A DNA stretch of 64,000 bases from Adiantum capillus-veneris (Eukaryota > Streptophyta > Polypodiopsida > Polypodiales > Pteridaceae): NCBI GenBank assembly GCA_014529385.2, contig CM043966.1, forward strand, positions 101,909,587-101,973,586, read 5' to 3'. The notes below the pieces were generated by a model. It made no database searches. It was not told where the DNA came from and saw only the letters and a program-made list of their open reading frames with translations. Below, one piece after another: positions 1 to 11,383 of the stretch. The position numbers and the translations under genes were made by a program. Each line of letters begins with the position of its first letter. Position 1 is the stretch's first letter.

Positions 1-63
<63 letters not shown>
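1..63. repeat. (AC)n microsatellite
   Basis: An uninterrupted AC dinucleotide run starts at the window edge and ends at about base 63, so its true left end is not visible. Confidence 0.97.
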
Positions 64-65
<2 letters not shown>

Positions 66-1540
66 CTCCCTCCACCCAAAGGGAATTAGGGACACATGTC
101 AGCTCCCTAGCCCAGATGCCCACAAGGTGTGCCCAATTTCTATTGGATGGCCTTGGAGTTGGACCAATGATAATTAGGATAGAGTAAATCTAGTTTAATT
201 AATTTAAAAACACTTAATAAAATAACCAATGAGAATTAAGTCTCCTAGAAGACTATTGGACAGTCTCCCAAGGGGTCCAATGAGCATTCAGGAGCCCAAT
301 GGCTTGCCTGATCCCTATTGGCCAGGAGGAAAAGGGGTCCAATGAGAGTTTAGTTTAATTATTAAATTACGTAAAGCTCTCACAAAAGGGGAAAGGGGGA
401 CACATGACAGAAGGCTATCAGTTATGCTGCTTAATAGCCATTGGCTTGACTTGGGGAGGTCCAATGGGGAGCCTGCAAGAGTAAATAGCAAGAGGGCTCG
501 CCCAAGAGAGAGAGGGGGACTGATTTTTGCAAGGCATTATCACACACACACTCACACAATCTCATGTGTGAAGAAAGAGAAGACTATCTCTTACCAAGCT
601 TTAACGGAGAGCTCATCACCTACTCCAAGCTTGTGAGATAGAAGCCTACATCGACACACTCTTGGCTTGTGGATGCAAATCCCACCAAGAGCCAACCTTC
701 AATGCATGCTCATCTCATCTACCAAGCTAATTACTAAGCTAAAGCTATGCTAATATGAGTGATTATGTGAGGAGATGTACATCTTTCTCGTAAGATACTC
801 CTTCTTCCTCTCAATCTACTCTCATACCCTGCTAGCTCTCACCATCTTCGAAGGTGTGTGAGGTCTTGGGTCTGAGACCGGGGATAATTAAAGTTGTGTT
901 TACTAAGTGTTTTGCTTAGTGCATGAAGCTTTCATTTTCATTGCACTAGCTAGTCTTGAAGGAACACAAAGAATTGTATTGTACAATGTCTCTCTTGATG
1001 GGAGAAACCATAATACAAAGCCTTTTGGAGGGGGGACCGGCTCCATGAAAATCCGGTCCTCAACTGTTGTCAATAGCTTAATTTCTCTCTCTTTTGAAAG
1101 TATTGTTGATGCTATCTAACTAGGTGTTATGCTTTTTGTTGCTCTCTCCACCCAAGCACTCTTGTAATTCTCATTAGGAATCTATTCTAATGAAATGCCC
1201 ACTATGTTCATGCTAATTTCCGCTACACATAAGTGTTTAGACCATTAAATGTTACATTGCATTTCGAGAGATTCCCTCTCTCTGCATCAGCTGAAAACAT
1301 TCTAGAGCATATGTGATTGCATCTGGAAGAGAGTAGGAGCGTAGGCTATCATAAGGTGGCAGTTGTAGGTGAGACATTGAGGGAGACGGCCTGTGATTGC
1401 TATTGCTCATATGTGACTGCGCCTAGAGAGATATCCTCACTTCGTCCAGTGAAAAACGACCAGAGCTCCTTGGCCCTGCCCACGTTGGGCATATCCTACA
1501 GTCACTGCATTTCAAGAGACATCTCAGACATAAAGCTCTT
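64..1540. other. Intergenic DNA, no gene recognised
   Basis: No supported coding sequence is seen. The first 420 bases carry several scattered copies of a ccaatgag/tattgg-type motif in A/T-rich DNA, which suggests an old decayed repeat. The short open frames at 424-636, 907-1119 and 1317-1559 have no recognisable domain and no coding-like composition. Confidence 0.5.
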
Positions 1541-1559
1541 GTTAGGTGCAGCGGAATGA

Positions 1560-1746
1560 TTGTTTGCACTTTTCTCAAGATGAGTGCTCCGAACTGTGCT
1601 CAAGATTCCCTTTGTTTTTATGGAAGGTAGACTCTTCCGTTCTTAATGAGAAAATTCTATGATCACAAACAAAGTGAATGGACACTGTGCGTGCAAGTGA
1701 ATGAGACTAAGAGATAGAGAGAAGAGAGATACGACACCAGAGACGT
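1560..1746 (-). repeat. Repeat X, copy A, outer part
   Basis: This stretch matches, in reverse complement, the DNA just right of the Copia element at about 15985-16170. Shared features are the purine-rich gagatagagagaag block, a cgtgcaagtg block and a gatcacaaacaaagtgaatgg-like block. It continues at 2912 after a solo LTR insertion. Repeat X is probably the internal part of a Copia-type element, because copy A carries a tRNA-iMet type primer-binding site at 3456-3471 on the minus strand. Confidence 0.7.
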
Positions 1747-1925
1747 TGTGAGCGGGATGAAAACACACACAATGCCTCTATAACGACCCGACACACACTC
1801 TTGGGAAGATACACACACACACTATGGGGCACCACTCGGCTTACACAACACACCTGGCCGAGACAGGGAACACACCTTTGGAGTGAGAGGAGAGAGACTA
1901 TCCACTTGCCCACTCCACACAGAGA

Positions 1926-1975
<50 letters not shown>

Positions 1976-2911
1976 CTCAGCTCAAAAGAGGAGAACTTCT
2001 AATGTTTAGATACAAATGAGCTTGGGCCAACACCAATGGGGCAAACAGCTCACACAATATGGGTAAAAGATACCAGATACAATCACAAATTGGAGAAGAA
2101 GCTTCACTCACCGGAGAAGATTACACAGAAAAACAACGGAAAAAGAGTGAGGAATTTGGCAAAATGGACAGCGTCATCGCGTCCGGAACGGCCCAAGACT
2201 CCAGTCTACAATGTCAAAGTGCTCAAATCCGACCTCGGATGAGCAGTTTACGGCCAAAACAGGCTCCAAAATGAGCAAGAACACAGCTGCGGCTGTTCCT
2301 CCTCTCTTTTCCACATTTTTTCTGGTCTTCTCTCTGTTTTTTCAGTTCCCACACTTAGCTTTATTACTTGGGCACCCTTGGCCTTTTAGATGACCTCAAA
2401 CGGACCCCGAACAGGCCAAAAATTGACCTCGCAGTGTAGAGTTGTCACCTTTTTGCATCATTCGCACACCTGGCACTCAACTTTTTTTCAATAATGCATC
2501 TCGCCACCACGTGAAGTGGCCCCAAAAAGTGGTCCTAATGATGACCTTTCTGCATAACTCTCACAAGAAAACACCCACGTTGTGTCCGTCCTCATCCGCG
2601 TGCAAATATTGACCTCGTTCGCCCTCCTGACGCCACTAGATGCCATCTGACGCACCTGCTTACCTCATGTCGTCGGCCCGCGCATAGCTTCCTCGAGAAG
2701 TTTTACACGCGATAAACTCCTCATTATTGTAGAAAAACAAAGTGGTATTGGTAATAGTGAAAATCGATGCACTATGTACATGTTGTCCTACCTGCACACA
2801 TGTGGGCCCCACGTAACCACCTGGCTCTGGAAAATGGGCAATCCTTTATTCGATGCACCATGCATGTGTATATACATATGCGCAATCCCTTGCTCCAAAA
2901 AACTCCTGACA
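1747..2911 (-). mobile_element. Solo LTR of the TR-GAG family
   Basis: This 1165-bp sequence begins TGTGAGCGGG and ends CTCCTGACA. It is closely similar to the LTRs at 56144-57406 and 59657-60803, including an internal (AC)n tract at about 1928-1970. It is flanked by acgt at 1743-1746 and 2912-2915, the target-site duplication. The following base is also a shared t, so a 5-bp duplication with a GTGAG terminus is the alternative reading. No internal region is present, so it is a solo LTR, presumably made by LTR-LTR recombination. Orientation is taken from the full element at 55269-60803, whose gag is on the minus strand. Confidence 0.9.
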
Positions 2912-3474
2912 ACGTTGTAAAACCCTCCTCCGAAGGCCCCACTCTCGCTGGCGAGAGTGGTCTACTTTTTGATTGCACAAAATGGTACAATGCGTATGCG
3001 ATGGACTGATGCAACCCAAGACTTGCCGATGACGACGACGGTGATGACGATGACGACTTTAGGTTTGAAATCTGTGGTCTTCTAACTGCTGAAATTCTGC
3101 AAATCTTTGGGCTGTTTCGGGTGGCTGAAAATGACTGTTTTGCTACGTTTTTATGGCTGAAAATGGGGGTTCTCTGCAATGCTTCAAGGGGATGATCTGG
3201 TACTACGTCTAATGCTGAAAACGCTGCTGCAAGTGCTTTATCAACGGTTGATCTGGGGTAATCCCTTCAGGGGTGAGAGAGAAGGGAGTAGCGATGGCTG
3301 ATCTGTCTCCATAGCACAGAAAACACAGCCTGAGAGGTGAAAACGTTGCTGTTTGTAGAAAACACAGCCACCAAGGCGAAGCGATCTCAGTTTTTTGAGG
3401 GATTTTTTCGTGACGGAAGCAATCAGCAGGGGATCGTCGGCTTGAGAGAAGAACCTCTGCGTCTGATACCATGT
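2912..3474 (-). repeat. Repeat X, copy A, inner part with primer-binding site
   Basis: It continues repeat X after the solo LTR. It matches the inverted copy at about 10180-10488 through the GATGACGACGACGGTGATGA-like block and the repeated gctgaaaa... phrases. At 3456-3471 the minus strand reads TGGTATCAGACGCAG, a match to the usual initiator-Met primer-binding site of Copia elements, directly preceded by CTAACA. This looks like an LTR end followed by a leader. A matching LTR was not delimited to the right. Confidence 0.6.
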
Positions 3475-3880
3475 TAGAGTAGGCAACGAAATCGAAAGCA
3501 AAAGCAAAAGCGCTGCCAACAACAACATATAGCTCAGGATGAGTCCTTTCCAGGAATACATCCAGGTTTGCTTCATTTTGTCCACATCTGCCATATGATT
3601 ATAAGCTCGTGCTGCATTCGACCACAAACCATCAAATCTCTCATGTAGCTTACTCTTGCATTGAATTTGTTACTGAGCGTGTTTCTCTTTTAGTTTTGCT
3701 ACCTGACCTTGCATTTGATTCATAACTTTTTGAAGTATCTGTAGCATTTTTGTTTGATCTATTTTGTTGTAGTCCACTCCATTCATGGCTGCTTCGACCT
3801 CATCTGTAGATTCTTGATCTATTAATATTTTTACTTGCATTGATGTTACATGCAGATATGATGTTTGTGTTAGTTTGACA
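3475..3880. other. Possible degenerate LTR, no gene
   Basis: This is the side of the minus-strand primer-binding site where a 5' LTR would lie. It begins TGTTAGAGTAGG, which pairs with a CTAACA terminus in reverse complement, but I could not find the other end. No coding sequence is recognised. Confidence 0.3.
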
Positions 3881-3881
3881 T

Positions 3882-4905
3882 ATGGTTTGTTTTAAATATA
3901 CAGATACAATGAGTGACCAGGGTCATATAGTGAAGTTGACGTTCATCAAGACTTTGCTACGTACCACTGGACTATCAGGAGAGGCTTTGACGGAGGCTAT
4001 AACAGATTATATGGAGATGGATGATGCCAGTTTAGACAGCTCCATCGAGTTTCTTGGGCGATTCAGTTTGCCCCCCGTTAGCCCGTACGTCCTGGAGAGG
4101 GTACATCCTCCCAGCCACACGTAGGAGTGGAGACTTCCTCTCATGCAGATCAGACCATAGCACATTGGTAATCTTCTCAATTGATAAAGTAGTAATGTCA
4201 TTCTTTTTTTTCATATAGAAATCTTAATATATGTATTCCCTTGATGGCTTTGTTTGCTTAGGACTCCTATTCCAGGTACATCACATCATCAGAGTCAGCG
4301 GCTTACTCCTAATGTACCGCCTAGTACTTAGTTGACACCTGATTCGCAAGCTAGTGGCCATCAGTCTCGGAGGTATATCTATTATGGTGATTATGAATTA
4401 AATATCAAGTAGTTTTTAAGAACTCTCATCTAATCTGCCGTATGTTTATATTGCATGTAGGCATCATCGACAGGGTAGGCCGATCGACTCGTGAGACACC
4501 CCCTCAGCCGCCAGCTCCCCCATCGGTGCCTCCACCTCCACCAATGCACACGTGCATTGGCATCTTGGGTGTCACATGCGACATCTTGCCTGACGGGGCT
4601 ATCCTCCAGCTCGGAGCCGGCATCGCCCTCAAACGTCGGATGGGAGACCTCTGCTTGTCTTATCTAAAGCAGGTTCATAAACCATGGGAGTAAGTATTAA
4701 TTAACATAAAAAATATAAATTTTAGTTTGTTAGTTGAATTACTAATCCGCTATATTTTGCACTGTAGTGATCAGCATGAGGATGACAAGAAAATATGTTC
4801 TCAACACACTAGAGACGGAGTATGGGACAGGATGGAGTCCCAAGTGGATGGTCAAGCAAATGTGCAAACTCATGGGTGATCGACGCGACGCAGCATGGTA
4901 AGTAG
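3882..4905 (+). pseudogene. Possible exons of a degraded mobile-element gene
   Basis: Three coding-like stretches lie on the plus strand: 3909-4124 (TMSDQGHIVKLTFIKTLLRT region), 4457-4693 (a Pro-rich segment, then IGILGVTCDILPDGAILQL) and about 4767-4900 (MRMTRKYVLNTLETEYGTGW). The last is followed by a clear gtaagt donor at about 4900. Pro-rich linkers followed by an Arg/Lys-rich helical stretch occur in plant En/Spm-associated ORF2-type proteins, but the resemblance is weak and no domain is secure. Spacing and AT-rich gaps suggest introns. It could also be an unrelated decayed host gene. Confidence 0.3.
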
Positions 4906-4967
4906 AAAGAAAGAAATATTTTTAACATCTCTCTCTCTCTCTCTCTCGTCTCTTAACTCTCGATCTC

Positions 4968-5620
4968 TCAAGGTGGAAATCGGTCCGAGATTCTCTCTGA
5001 GTAGGTGTAGCGTATGGTAGAGGCAGGCTGTAGGCAACTCTCGCAAGGGTGCACCATGCACAGTTGGGGTGCATGATTTTTCCTCTCTTCTATCATGCTC
5101 GCCGCTTGGGACCATACGAGACAAATCAAATGTACATGGTGATGAGCATCCTCAACGCTTCCAGCTGTCCCAAAATTTTCGTGTGTTGATGGGACAAGGT
5201 CTAGAAAAGGTGCATTCGTTGCAACAGCCACTCCTCTTAGATCAAAATCTTTATCTTCCCAATGCTCAGGTCCTTGAACTATGGCACCTCCTCTAAGATG
5301 CTGCAAGTGCTTCTTCAGTTCATTTTTCCTCACTTGTTTCACAAGAAAGTCCACAGCTCCCTTTGACAAGCATTTGAAATGGAATTCATGGAGTCATGAG
5401 AGGACATCATGATAATCGGAATGTGCTTGAGGGCCCCATGGTTCATAATTCACCCCAATAGACCTATGCCTGATAAACAGGGCATCACGACCTCCGTCAA
5501 AACAAGATCGACTTGGTTTTTTTGGTCCATCAAAAGCTCCCATGCTAGTAACCCATTGGAGGCAGGTGTAACTTCAGAGCTGCAATCGCGTAGGAGAGCA
5601 TCAACTGGATCAAGCTGAAT
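4968..5620 (-). pseudogene. Pseudo-response regulator (PRR) receiver-domain fragment
   Basis: Read on the minus strand from about 5620, the translation contains ALLRDCSSEVTPASNGLLAW, then VDLVLTEVVMPCLSGIGLL, HIPIIMMSSHDSMN and, after a one-base frameshift near 5375, KGAVDFLV and VRKNELK. These are signature blocks of plant PRR/TOC1-type clock proteins. Their receiver domain has Glu instead of the phospho-accepting Asp (LTEVVMP), as seen here. A stop codon lies at about 5459 (after SGIGLL) and sequence after RKNELKKHLQ is not PRR-like. The 5' and 3' parts of the gene are missing. The fragment is probably a captured or retrocopied piece of a clock gene, not an active locus. Identity as PRR is secure; which PRR is not. 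Confidence 0.85.
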
Positions 5621-5629
5621 GCATGGAAC

Positions 5630-6020
5630 TGATGCAAGTCTAGGCTATGTCGGCAATGAAGAAGGGGATGACGACACTGTCCTAAGGGCTGAAATCTGTA
5701 ATCTCGTATTTGCTATCCAAAAACGCTGATTCTGGGATTGTTCTGTAGGTCTTTGACGCTGAGCATCTGCAGGTTTAGGGCTGAAAATTGAGGTTTCTTG
5801 GGATTGAATGTGCTACTCTTTAGGGGCTCAATCTGCAGGTCTTTCATTGCTGAAAAACGCCATGCTGAAAACTATCAAAAACGCTAGGTGATGGGTCTCC
5901 AAAAACACTAGGTTACTGAGCTTCTGCTGTTGATGGATATGCATCTACACTAAGTGACTTCATAGCTGCAATTGCGTAGGAGAAGTGGCGTGACTGATTC
6001 TACTGTTTTAAGGGCCAATC
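5630..6020 (-). repeat. Diverged repeat X copy
   Basis: It begins with a gatgcaa...gatgacgac block like copy A at about 3010 and continues with repeated gctgaaa, aaaacgct and ctgcaggttt phrases typical of repeat X. It abuts the PRR fragment, so the fragment may be carried inside a repeat X-type element. Confidence 0.5.
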
Positions 6021-6041
6021 TGTTTTTTCAAGCTTTTGGAT

Positions 6042-6774
6042 ATGGCCTCACTGAAGACATGGTTCAACGTGGAGGTTGCCCTCTTATGTTTTGAAAGAGC
6101 GATACGACACGTGAGGGAACGCTTTGCTGGATGGAGAGAAGGAAAACCAGGATATGACTGGGATGCGGTGCAAAAGCCTATGTAGACCTCGACTCAGACA
6201 CTCTCGAGGACGACTGAGAGTTACTACAAGGATGTAGAGGCGATGCGGCTGGAAAGTAGAAGAACGAGAAAAGAGCTCGAGAGAAAGAAAATGCTTATGG
6301 ATGCCGAGTTCCGTCGGCAAGAGAAAGTGATGACCTGGTTTTTTGAAAAGGTGTCGATGATGCATGCCAAGCTGAGAGAAGAGAAAAAACAAGAAAAAGA
6401 AGAGAAGGAGATGGATGCCCCATGTATGGACAAAGGAGAAGAATGTATGGATGTCCCGTGTGTGGACGAGTGAAGAAATTGAGGAGGAGCACCAGGTGAA
6501 CCCTGCGGACTTCTATCCCCCACACGAGAGGGGAGAGCTGGAGCATGCAACACGCAGTGACCTACAGGTTGTTACCTTCGAATTGCCTGAGAAGGGGATT
6601 GTGGAAATCCATGGCAATAAGCCATTCGTATGCAAAGAATTGAGAGGAGATGTGGCGAACCTGGAATGTGGCACTGTGGTCGTGATGCTTGATTGTGAAG
6701 TGAAGATAAAGGATGTGAGCCAGGCAGGGTCTATTGATATGCATATAACCTACGGTATACCGCTAAGTTAGGGC
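6042..6774 (+). pseudogene. Unrecognised decayed gene with coiled coil
   Basis: An ATG at 6042 opens a frame reading MASLKTWFNVEVALLCFERA and on to a TAG at 6183. The same frame continues through 6471 with a highly charged helical stretch (RRTRKELERKK, LREEKKQEKEEKEMD) that should form a coiled coil. A shift to the next frame near 6470 then gives a second coding-like stretch to 6774 (VNPADFYPPHERGELEH, KGIVEIHGNKPFVCKELRGD, LECGTVVVMLDCEVKIKD). I do not recognise a family. One stop and one frameshift suggest a pseudogene, probably of mobile-element origin. Confidence 0.4.
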
Positions 6775-7001
6775 GTGTGCATGAGGCCGAACTCCTCAAC
6801 AAATGGTGTTCACAGTATGGCTGCGAATAGCTTGGACCAGATGGCGGTCGGGAAAACAGGAAGGTCAGCAAGCCTACTGGCTTGGAGCACACATGGGAAG
6901 GATGATTGTGGGATTACCCGGAAAAGGTGGTCAACAAGGTGTGACTAGGGTTATGAATTGACGGTGGTGCAAGGTCATTGGGTCACGAAGGAGGTAATGG
7001 A

Positions 7002-7520
7002 GACCCGATTGGGAATGTCCCTGAAGGGGCCTTATCGACTAGTGTACGCGAGCCATAAGCTAGCTGAGGAAAACCCAGTGGGATTAATCGCCGCGTGGTT
7101 ACAGTTCGCCGCGTGGTTCGATGATGGGTGTTAAAAAATGCGACTGTCCAAGTGATGTGTGGCAAGGAGGGCTGCTTGGGGTTGTGCATAGTGACCTACT
7201 AGAGGTGAAGATATGCATATGGGACCCGGGAGAAGGTTACCCATGCAGGGATGCATTTGTTTACGGAATGACCCGATTGGGAATGTCCCTAAAGGGGCCT
7301 TATCGACTAGTGTATGTGAGCCATAAGCTATCTGAGGCAAACCCAGTGGGATTAATCGCCGCGTGGTTCGATGATGGGTGTTAAAAAATGCGACTGTCCG
7401 AGTCATGTGTGGCAAGCAGGGCTGCTTGGGGTTGTGGATAGTGACCTACTGGAGGTGAAGATATGCGTATGGGACCCGGGAGAAGGTTACCCATGCAGGG
7501 ATGCATTTGTTTACGGAATG
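7002..7520. repeat. Tandem duplication, 250-bp unit
   Basis: Two adjacent units share acccgattgggaatgtcc at 7003 and 7271, and the start of a third recurs at 7521 (acccgaatgc). The periods are 268 and 250 bp. The difference is an 18-bp local repeat of the cgccgcgtggtt phrase in the first unit. The units are nearly identical, so the duplication looks recent. The frame MMGVKKCDCPS recurs in both but ends at a stop in each unit, so it is not a long repetitive protein. Confidence 0.9.
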
Positions 7521-8317
7521 ACCCGAATGCGCGGAGGTGCTGAGTTGATAGCACGCTGGAATATACTTGGCCGATGGGGATTAAGCCCGAAGGGTTAGAG
7601 CCGTTTGCTGGTTCTGACAAACGGAATGTAGCAAGACGAGTGCTGGCACAAATGCAGGCCACAGATGGCCGTTGGATCCCATCGCGACAAGGCAGGTTGC
7701 AAGAGAATGTGGAGTGAGTCAGGTGGACTCGACATCATACCAGGCAGCCAAGGACTAGATCGCATAATCGGGGATGTACCACAACTAGGAGGTATTGGGC
7801 TGAGTTGGAGGGCCAGCAAACAACTAAGGTGCAGGGTGAGATATGAAGGTACGAGAAGAACAGTAATGTTGGGGCAGGTTATGTATGGCCGATGTGTTTT
7901 CCCTCAAAGAGACGGGAGAGCCTCGAAGAGATGGGTGAGCCACTTAGTGCGAATGCAACACGACTACGCATTGCAAGAGGACGGGCTCCGATCAACACCA
8001 GCCCACCTTTCATTCGGGGAGCTGTGTTGTGCAAGTGATTAGGCACATGCTATTATACCTTAACCGGTACTAGCCCAAATGAGGTTATTCGTCAACACCG
8101 GGCTGTATGCCAGGCCATTTTGGATGAGATTTCTAGCAGGCCTACGGGCGTGGGGTCCCCAAGTAATTAGTGGGGGCACACTGATGACGGTTATGCTACT
8201 GGTATGGTTGTCACTTCATGGAGGTTACATTCAAGGGTGATGCAAAGGGAGGAATTTCAATGGGGAGAATCTTGAGGCGGATTGTCTTTGGAGCTTAGGA
8301 GCTTGGTGTGGTAAAGC
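7521..8317. other. No recognised gene
   Basis: A 125-codon open frame at 7665-8042 (+) has no recognisable domain. Neighbouring frames such as the one behind the 7002-7520 units look like decayed protein-coding sequence, so the stretch may be the remainder of the gene at 6042-6774. Confidence 0.35.
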
Positions 8318-9588
8318 TTGGTCGAGGAGGCGGTTGCGGCTTCCTTGGTGAGAGGAGCTTTGAGCTTAGTGGAGCTCGATAGAGAAGTTCTCGGCGGAGG
8401 AGAGCTTGACATTCGAGTGCTTGGATGCTATTGTGGCAGAGCTCCTGCATTGGAGCTTGCATTGAGAGGACATTGCATCACGCAGAGTGGAGCAGGAACA
8501 TGTTCAAGACTATGTGCAACTCGTTTTTTGCCATTTTCGGGCTCTGAAACGCAGTTTTTTGCGTTGCTCCGTCATACAGAATCAAATCTGCATGATCCAG
8601 GAGTGTAGGTTAGGGTTTTGGCATGCTTCGGAAGCAATGGCGATGTCTATTTGCTGAAATTCTGCCTTGAATTACAGCAGGTACAGCAGCAGGTTTGTTT
8701 GTGCCCTTTCGGGTCCCAAAAACACTGTTTTTGGTATATCTCACACACACGGAGTATTTTTTGTAGCAACCAGCAGATTCATAGGTGTACACAGGTTTTT
8801 GGATATGCATTTTTCCAGAGAGCCACTCATGCGAGAGTGAGATATGTTGCCATGGTCTTGGCGTTTTATGTATGCCATACATGGATTTGTGTATTTGTTT
8901 ATGGCTGAGATTATTTGAGATTTGGCTCAATTTATAGAAGAAATTCTGTTGGATTTTATTCAGGTTCTCGCCATAGATTCTACGTATCCGCAGGTTGCTC
9001 TTTAACAGTTTAGTGGTTGAGTTTACTCCCACTTTGATAGGTGATTTTCAGCCATCATTTGGTTGGAGTTTGGAGTCACTTGTGTATGCCCTTGTGTGCC
9101 GTATTTGCATTGCGCATAGCGACAGATCTTGCAAGGTTTTGCGAAATGTTGCTTAAGTTATCTGGCAGACATTTGGTCACCAATTGGAAGGTATTTTGGC
9201 AGCAATCATCACTCACCTGTATGTCATTTGAGGTGCCGTTGAGTGGTACTCCGGCAAGAGCGGGTATGCTCATATGTATGACTTTGTGAGGTGATTCCGG
9301 TCAAGTTTATTCCCGGATTGGCCATTGTGGCATATATTATTGTCTGTTTGAGGTTTACTGTTGAGACTTTCTCCAGTTACAAAGGAGACTCTGCCAAAAT
9401 TTTGTCAGATATTTATGCACGATTGAGTCATATTGACTTGTGATTTTGTGAAAGGTTTTGCACGGTTATTGGTGCAATTTTGCATCAAGTTTTGAGCCAT
9501 ATTTGCAGAGTTGATGCGATTCAAGCCAGTTTAGGGCTGATTTGGTTGACATTTGCTAATCATTGTTGGTTGCTCTTTTGCAAGCATT
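8318..9588 (+). other. Leader-like region upstream of an orphan Copia gag
   Basis: This G/T-rich non-coding stretch, with repeat X-like phrases at 8500-8800 (gctgaaattctgcc, cccaaaaacactg), ends directly at the Copia gag start at 9589. It resembles the long leader of a Copia element, but I see no LTR or primer-binding site. Confidence 0.35.
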
Positions 9589-9905
9589 ATGGCGGAATTT
9601 TCATTTGACTTCCAGCGTTATGGTCTGACACAGTTTGATGGTGCAGATTTTGTTGCTTGGAAGGAGCATATGCTTGTTGCATTGGCGGATTTGGGACAGG
9701 ATAAACCCTTGTGTGGTTTATCGGCGAAGCCCAAGTCTATGCGTAACAATGATTGGCAGGATCTTGAAGAGTTAGCAATGTCTACGATTCGTTTGCATCT
9801 GGTTGAGAGTGTTTACTGGCAGGTCTCGAGGGAGACTACAACTCATGCTTTATGGCATAGTTTACATGCTATGTACGTGACATCCATGTCTACAGGGGAG
9901 TGGGC
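9589..9905 (+). pseudogene. Orphan Copia gag fragment
   Basis: The frame starts MAEFSFDFQRYGLTQFDGAD and contains FVAWKEHMLVALAD, NDWQDLEELAMSTIRLHL, ETTTHALWHSLHAMY. This follows the Copia gag N-terminal pattern (F-G-x-N/D-F-x-x-W-x-x-x-M, then D-x-x-W-x-x-x-E-x-x-A, then A-x-x-x-I-x-x-x-L, then T-x-x-x-L-W-x-x-L). After about residue 105 the similarity stops and the frame runs into unrelated sequence up to 10050, so the rest of gag-pol is missing. It is a truncated element independent of the intact Copia at 10489. Confidence 0.75.
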
Positions 9906-10179
9906 AGCCTGCTCGGTTAAAGCAGACAGTAGGGACAAGGCTACAATTTTGCTCAAATCGAATATACTCGATGAGTACATCGTGCTCTCTCGTAGGCGGG
10001 GAGAGTGTTACAGGTCTCTATGCATAGGCGGGTTCCGAGACCGTCCATAGTCACTCATCCTCTTGAGTCGACTTCGTGAGACGCGACCTCGAGGGCCCTT
10101 GGCCGACGAGAGGTCTCTACCTCGGGTGATCACCCTTGCGGAGGGAAGCTATACAAGCCACACTCGAGAGGGGAAGCTA

Positions 10180-10488
10180 TACAAGCAGTAGAAAAACGCA
10201 AATTTAGCAGTAGAAAAACGTAGCAGAACAACGTTTTTAACAACCCCAAATCATCCCTAGTTGGTTGCAGAAGATATCCATTTTCAGCCCTCAAAAACGC
10301 ACCCAAAACAGTCATTTTCAGCCACCGAAACAGTCCCGAAATGCAGCAGATAGAAGACCACAGATTTCAGCCCTAAAGTCGTCATCGTCATCACCTTCGT
10401 CGTCACCGGCATAGTCCCAAGTTGCATCAGCCCATTGCATCCGCATTGTACCACGTTGTGCAATCAATAGTAGACCACTCTCGCCAAC
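10180..10488 (+). repeat. Repeat X, copy B, left of the Copia insertion
   Basis: It is the reverse complement of copy A at about 2940-3200: the tcgtcatcgtcatcacc block, cccaagttgcatcagcccat and gtagaccactctcgcc all match. The Copia element interrupts it after ccaac at 10484-10488, and it resumes at 15959. Confidence 0.75.
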
Positions 10489-10631
10489 TGTTGGAGCTAT
10501 ATATGGCTCACTCTACTGAACTTGGTTTCACCTATATATTTGTATCTTGTCCTCAATATGAATCAGTCTTTGGGAGCGTATATGGTGTGTCTCTTTTCTC
10601 GTCTCTCTCTCGTTCTCTCTACATCTCAACA
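10489..10631 (+). repeat. 5' LTR of the Copia element (143 bp)
   Basis: It starts TGTTGGAGCTATATATGGCT and ends CATCTCAACA. The TATATA-containing start and pyrimidine-rich end (tctctctctcg) are the only obvious regulatory elements. A length of 143 bp is near the lower limit for LTRs. Confidence 0.97.
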
Positions 10632-10645
10632 TGGTATCAGAGCGG
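10632..10645 (+). other. Primer-binding site (initiator tRNA-Met type)
   Basis: TGGTATCAGAGCGG directly follows the LTR end and has the usual form of a plant Copia primer-binding site complementary to the 3' end of initiator tRNA-Met. Confidence 0.93.
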
Positions 10646-11383
10646 TAACGATCACGCACCGATTCAATTCATGGTGACAACAGTATGTGTATGCGATTCG
10701 CATGTAAGATTCAAAATTGTTACAAATTTTATTTTTGAACGTTGATTCTTGTTAACTGTGGTTGTTTTGTGTTAAGAAGAATATGATTAGTGTTTTATGT
10801 GGCGTTTATTTATAATCAATCTAATCGTTGATTACGTTTTCTTGTTAATGACACCCTGAACTTCATCTCAATTTTTCTTGCTGTTCTGCTCAAAATTTGG
10901 AGAAACGAGAAAAGCGCTATGGCAATTTTCATCCAAAACTTGTTCGTCTCCTCGAGCTCTTCGATTTGAGTTCTAGGTTTGCGTCAATCGGAGTTCGCAG
11001 CAGAAAGTTATGCTGTTTTTACTGCAATAGAGCTTGACGCAGCTTTCTTCGTCCTACTTCTTCGTGAAGCGCCCGCGATCGTTTTTCTTATTTTGGCGTT
11101 AACTTTTTCGAGAAGATTTAGCTTTTTGCTATTCGTATTGTGGCCGTCAATCTTGCGTCTCACGCCACTCTATTTTGAGGACTCGTTTATTATTAACATT
11201 TCCTTTTTCCTGTCTTTTTTGGGTGACGTCTCTCACATCTTTGGACGTTCCTTGAGCATCCTTCTTACGTTTATCGTTGACAGAACGCAGTACTTATATC
11301 TCTCTCATTCTCAATTGCGGCCTTCACCATATATGGTGTGCAGATTCTGGGATCTTATCTTATACGTCTTCTCGCAATAAGAT

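Noticed and set aside
1707-1970. Cys/Val-rich open frame (MCVCVCVC...) and its counterparts at 56175-56465 and 55128-55346
   Set aside because: It is a translation of the (AC)n tract and neighbouring LTR sequence, present in several LTR copies with no conservation as a protein.
5069-5618. Plus-strand open frames at 5069-5296 and 5409-5618
   Set aside because: They are antisense to the PRR fragment on the minus strand.
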